From assembly GCA_019247255.1 (NCBI GenBank), contig JAFAPJ010000382.1:1-5830 (forward strand): a DNA stretch of 5,830 nucleotides, written 5' to 3'. Every line of letters starts with the position of its first letter. Within the stretch, counting starts at the first letter, position 1. The translations under genes and the position numbers were made by a program. The notes beneath the pieces are model-generated. The model saw nothing but the letters and a program-made list of their open reading frames with translations, was not told the origin of the DNA and searched no databases. This stretch comes from Methylobacteriaceae bacterium. Its GTDB lineage: Bacteria > Pseudomonadota > Alphaproteobacteria > Rhizobiales > Beijerinckiaceae. This document shows, piece after piece, positions 5,603-5,830 of the stretch.

Positions 5603-5830
5603 CTACAGGTCCAGCACGAGCCTTGCCGGATCCTCGAGCGCCTCCTTCACGCGCACCAGGAAGGTCACGGCCTCCTTCCCGTCCACGATCCGGTGGTCGT
5701 AGGAGAGCGCCAGATACATCATCGGCCGCACCACGACCTCGCCGCCCCGGACGACGGGCCGGTCCTCGATGCGGTGCATGCCGAGGATGCCGGATTGCGG
5801 CGCGTTGAGGATCGGGGTCGACATCAGCGA
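5603..5830 (-). CDS. sucB: Dihydrolipoyllysine succinyltransferase (E2 of 2-oxoglutarate dehydrogenase), C-terminal end (partial)
   Basis: The last 75 codons of the E2 component, which transfers the succinyl group from lipoyl-lysine to CoA in the 2-oxoglutarate dehydrogenase complex. Visible are [19 protein letters not shown], the [19 protein letters not shown] block with the catalytic His and Asp of HxxxDG, and the closing [11 protein letters not shown]. The ending YLALSYDHR...DG...F..R.KE.LEDP.RL is typical of the succinyltransferase rather than the pyruvate dehydrogenase acetyltransferase. The frame stays open to the right edge, so the gene continues beyond it; the internal ATG at 5824 is not the start. 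The gene precedes lpd on the same strand, in keeping with a sucA-sucB-lpd cluster, although sucA is outside the window. The lipoyl and E1/E3-binding domains are not visible. Confidence 0.93.
   Translation of the reverse strand, partial: SLMSTPILNAPQSGILGMHRIEDRPVVRGGEVVVRPMMYLALSYDHRIVDGKEAVTFLVRVKEALEDPARLVLDL

Noticed and set aside
1..5830. An undescribed defence, mobile or biosynthetic system
   Set aside because: Every substantial coding region is accounted for by a well-known housekeeping family or an SH3-domain exported protein. There are no transposase, integrase, toxin-antitoxin, CRISPR or phage-like genes, and base composition looks even throughout.

Overview
The window is about 5.8 kb of GC-rich chromosomal DNA from an alphaproteobacterium, most likely of the order Hyphomicrobiales (Rhizobiales). 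Three things point there. One is an Irr-type Fur-family iron regulator with an N-terminal Cys-Pro heme motif. Another is a sucB-lpd arrangement on one strand. The third is an 80-bp GTCATGGCCGGG-type palindromic repeat, typical of Methylobacterium, Bradyrhizobium and Bosea-like genomes. A genus cannot be fixed from this sequence; Methylobacteriaceae-like is my best guess.

Layout from left to right: (1) the 5' part of a D-2-hydroxyacid dehydrogenase gene on the minus strand, running off the left edge; (2) a divergent intergenic region (510-639) holding a long imperfect inverted repeat; (3) a plus-strand gene for an exported bacterial SH3-domain protein; (4) a convergent junction with a small hairpin; (5) irr, minus strand; (6) a clear intrinsic terminator for the next gene; (7) rpsD (ribosomal protein S4), minus strand; (8) a hairpin that probably ends the murI transcript; (9) murI (glutamate racemase), minus strand; (10) a 7Fe ferredoxin gene (fdxA type), minus strand, close upstream of murI; (11) a 149-bp gap with two GC-rich hairpins; (12) lpd (dihydrolipoamide dehydrogenase), minus strand; (13) a REP-like palindromic element immediately upstream of the lpd ribosome binding site; (14) the 3' end of sucB (E2 of 2-oxoglutarate dehydrogenase), minus strand, running off the right edge.

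Functionally this is a core-metabolism and housekeeping region. SucB and Lpd are the E2 and E3 subunits of the 2-oxoglutarate dehydrogenase complex. FdxA is an Fe-S electron carrier, MurI supplies D-glutamate for peptidoglycan, S4 is a primary 30S assembly protein, and Irr regulates iron and heme genes. Seven of the eight genes lie on the minus strand; only the SH3 gene is on the plus strand. There is no intergenic stretch over 300 bases. I see no mobile element, CRISPR array, tRNA/rRNA gene or defence system, and nothing that supports a previously undescribed multi-gene system. The points most worth a second look are non-coding: the REP-like element at 5501-5580 and the inverted repeat at 554-599.
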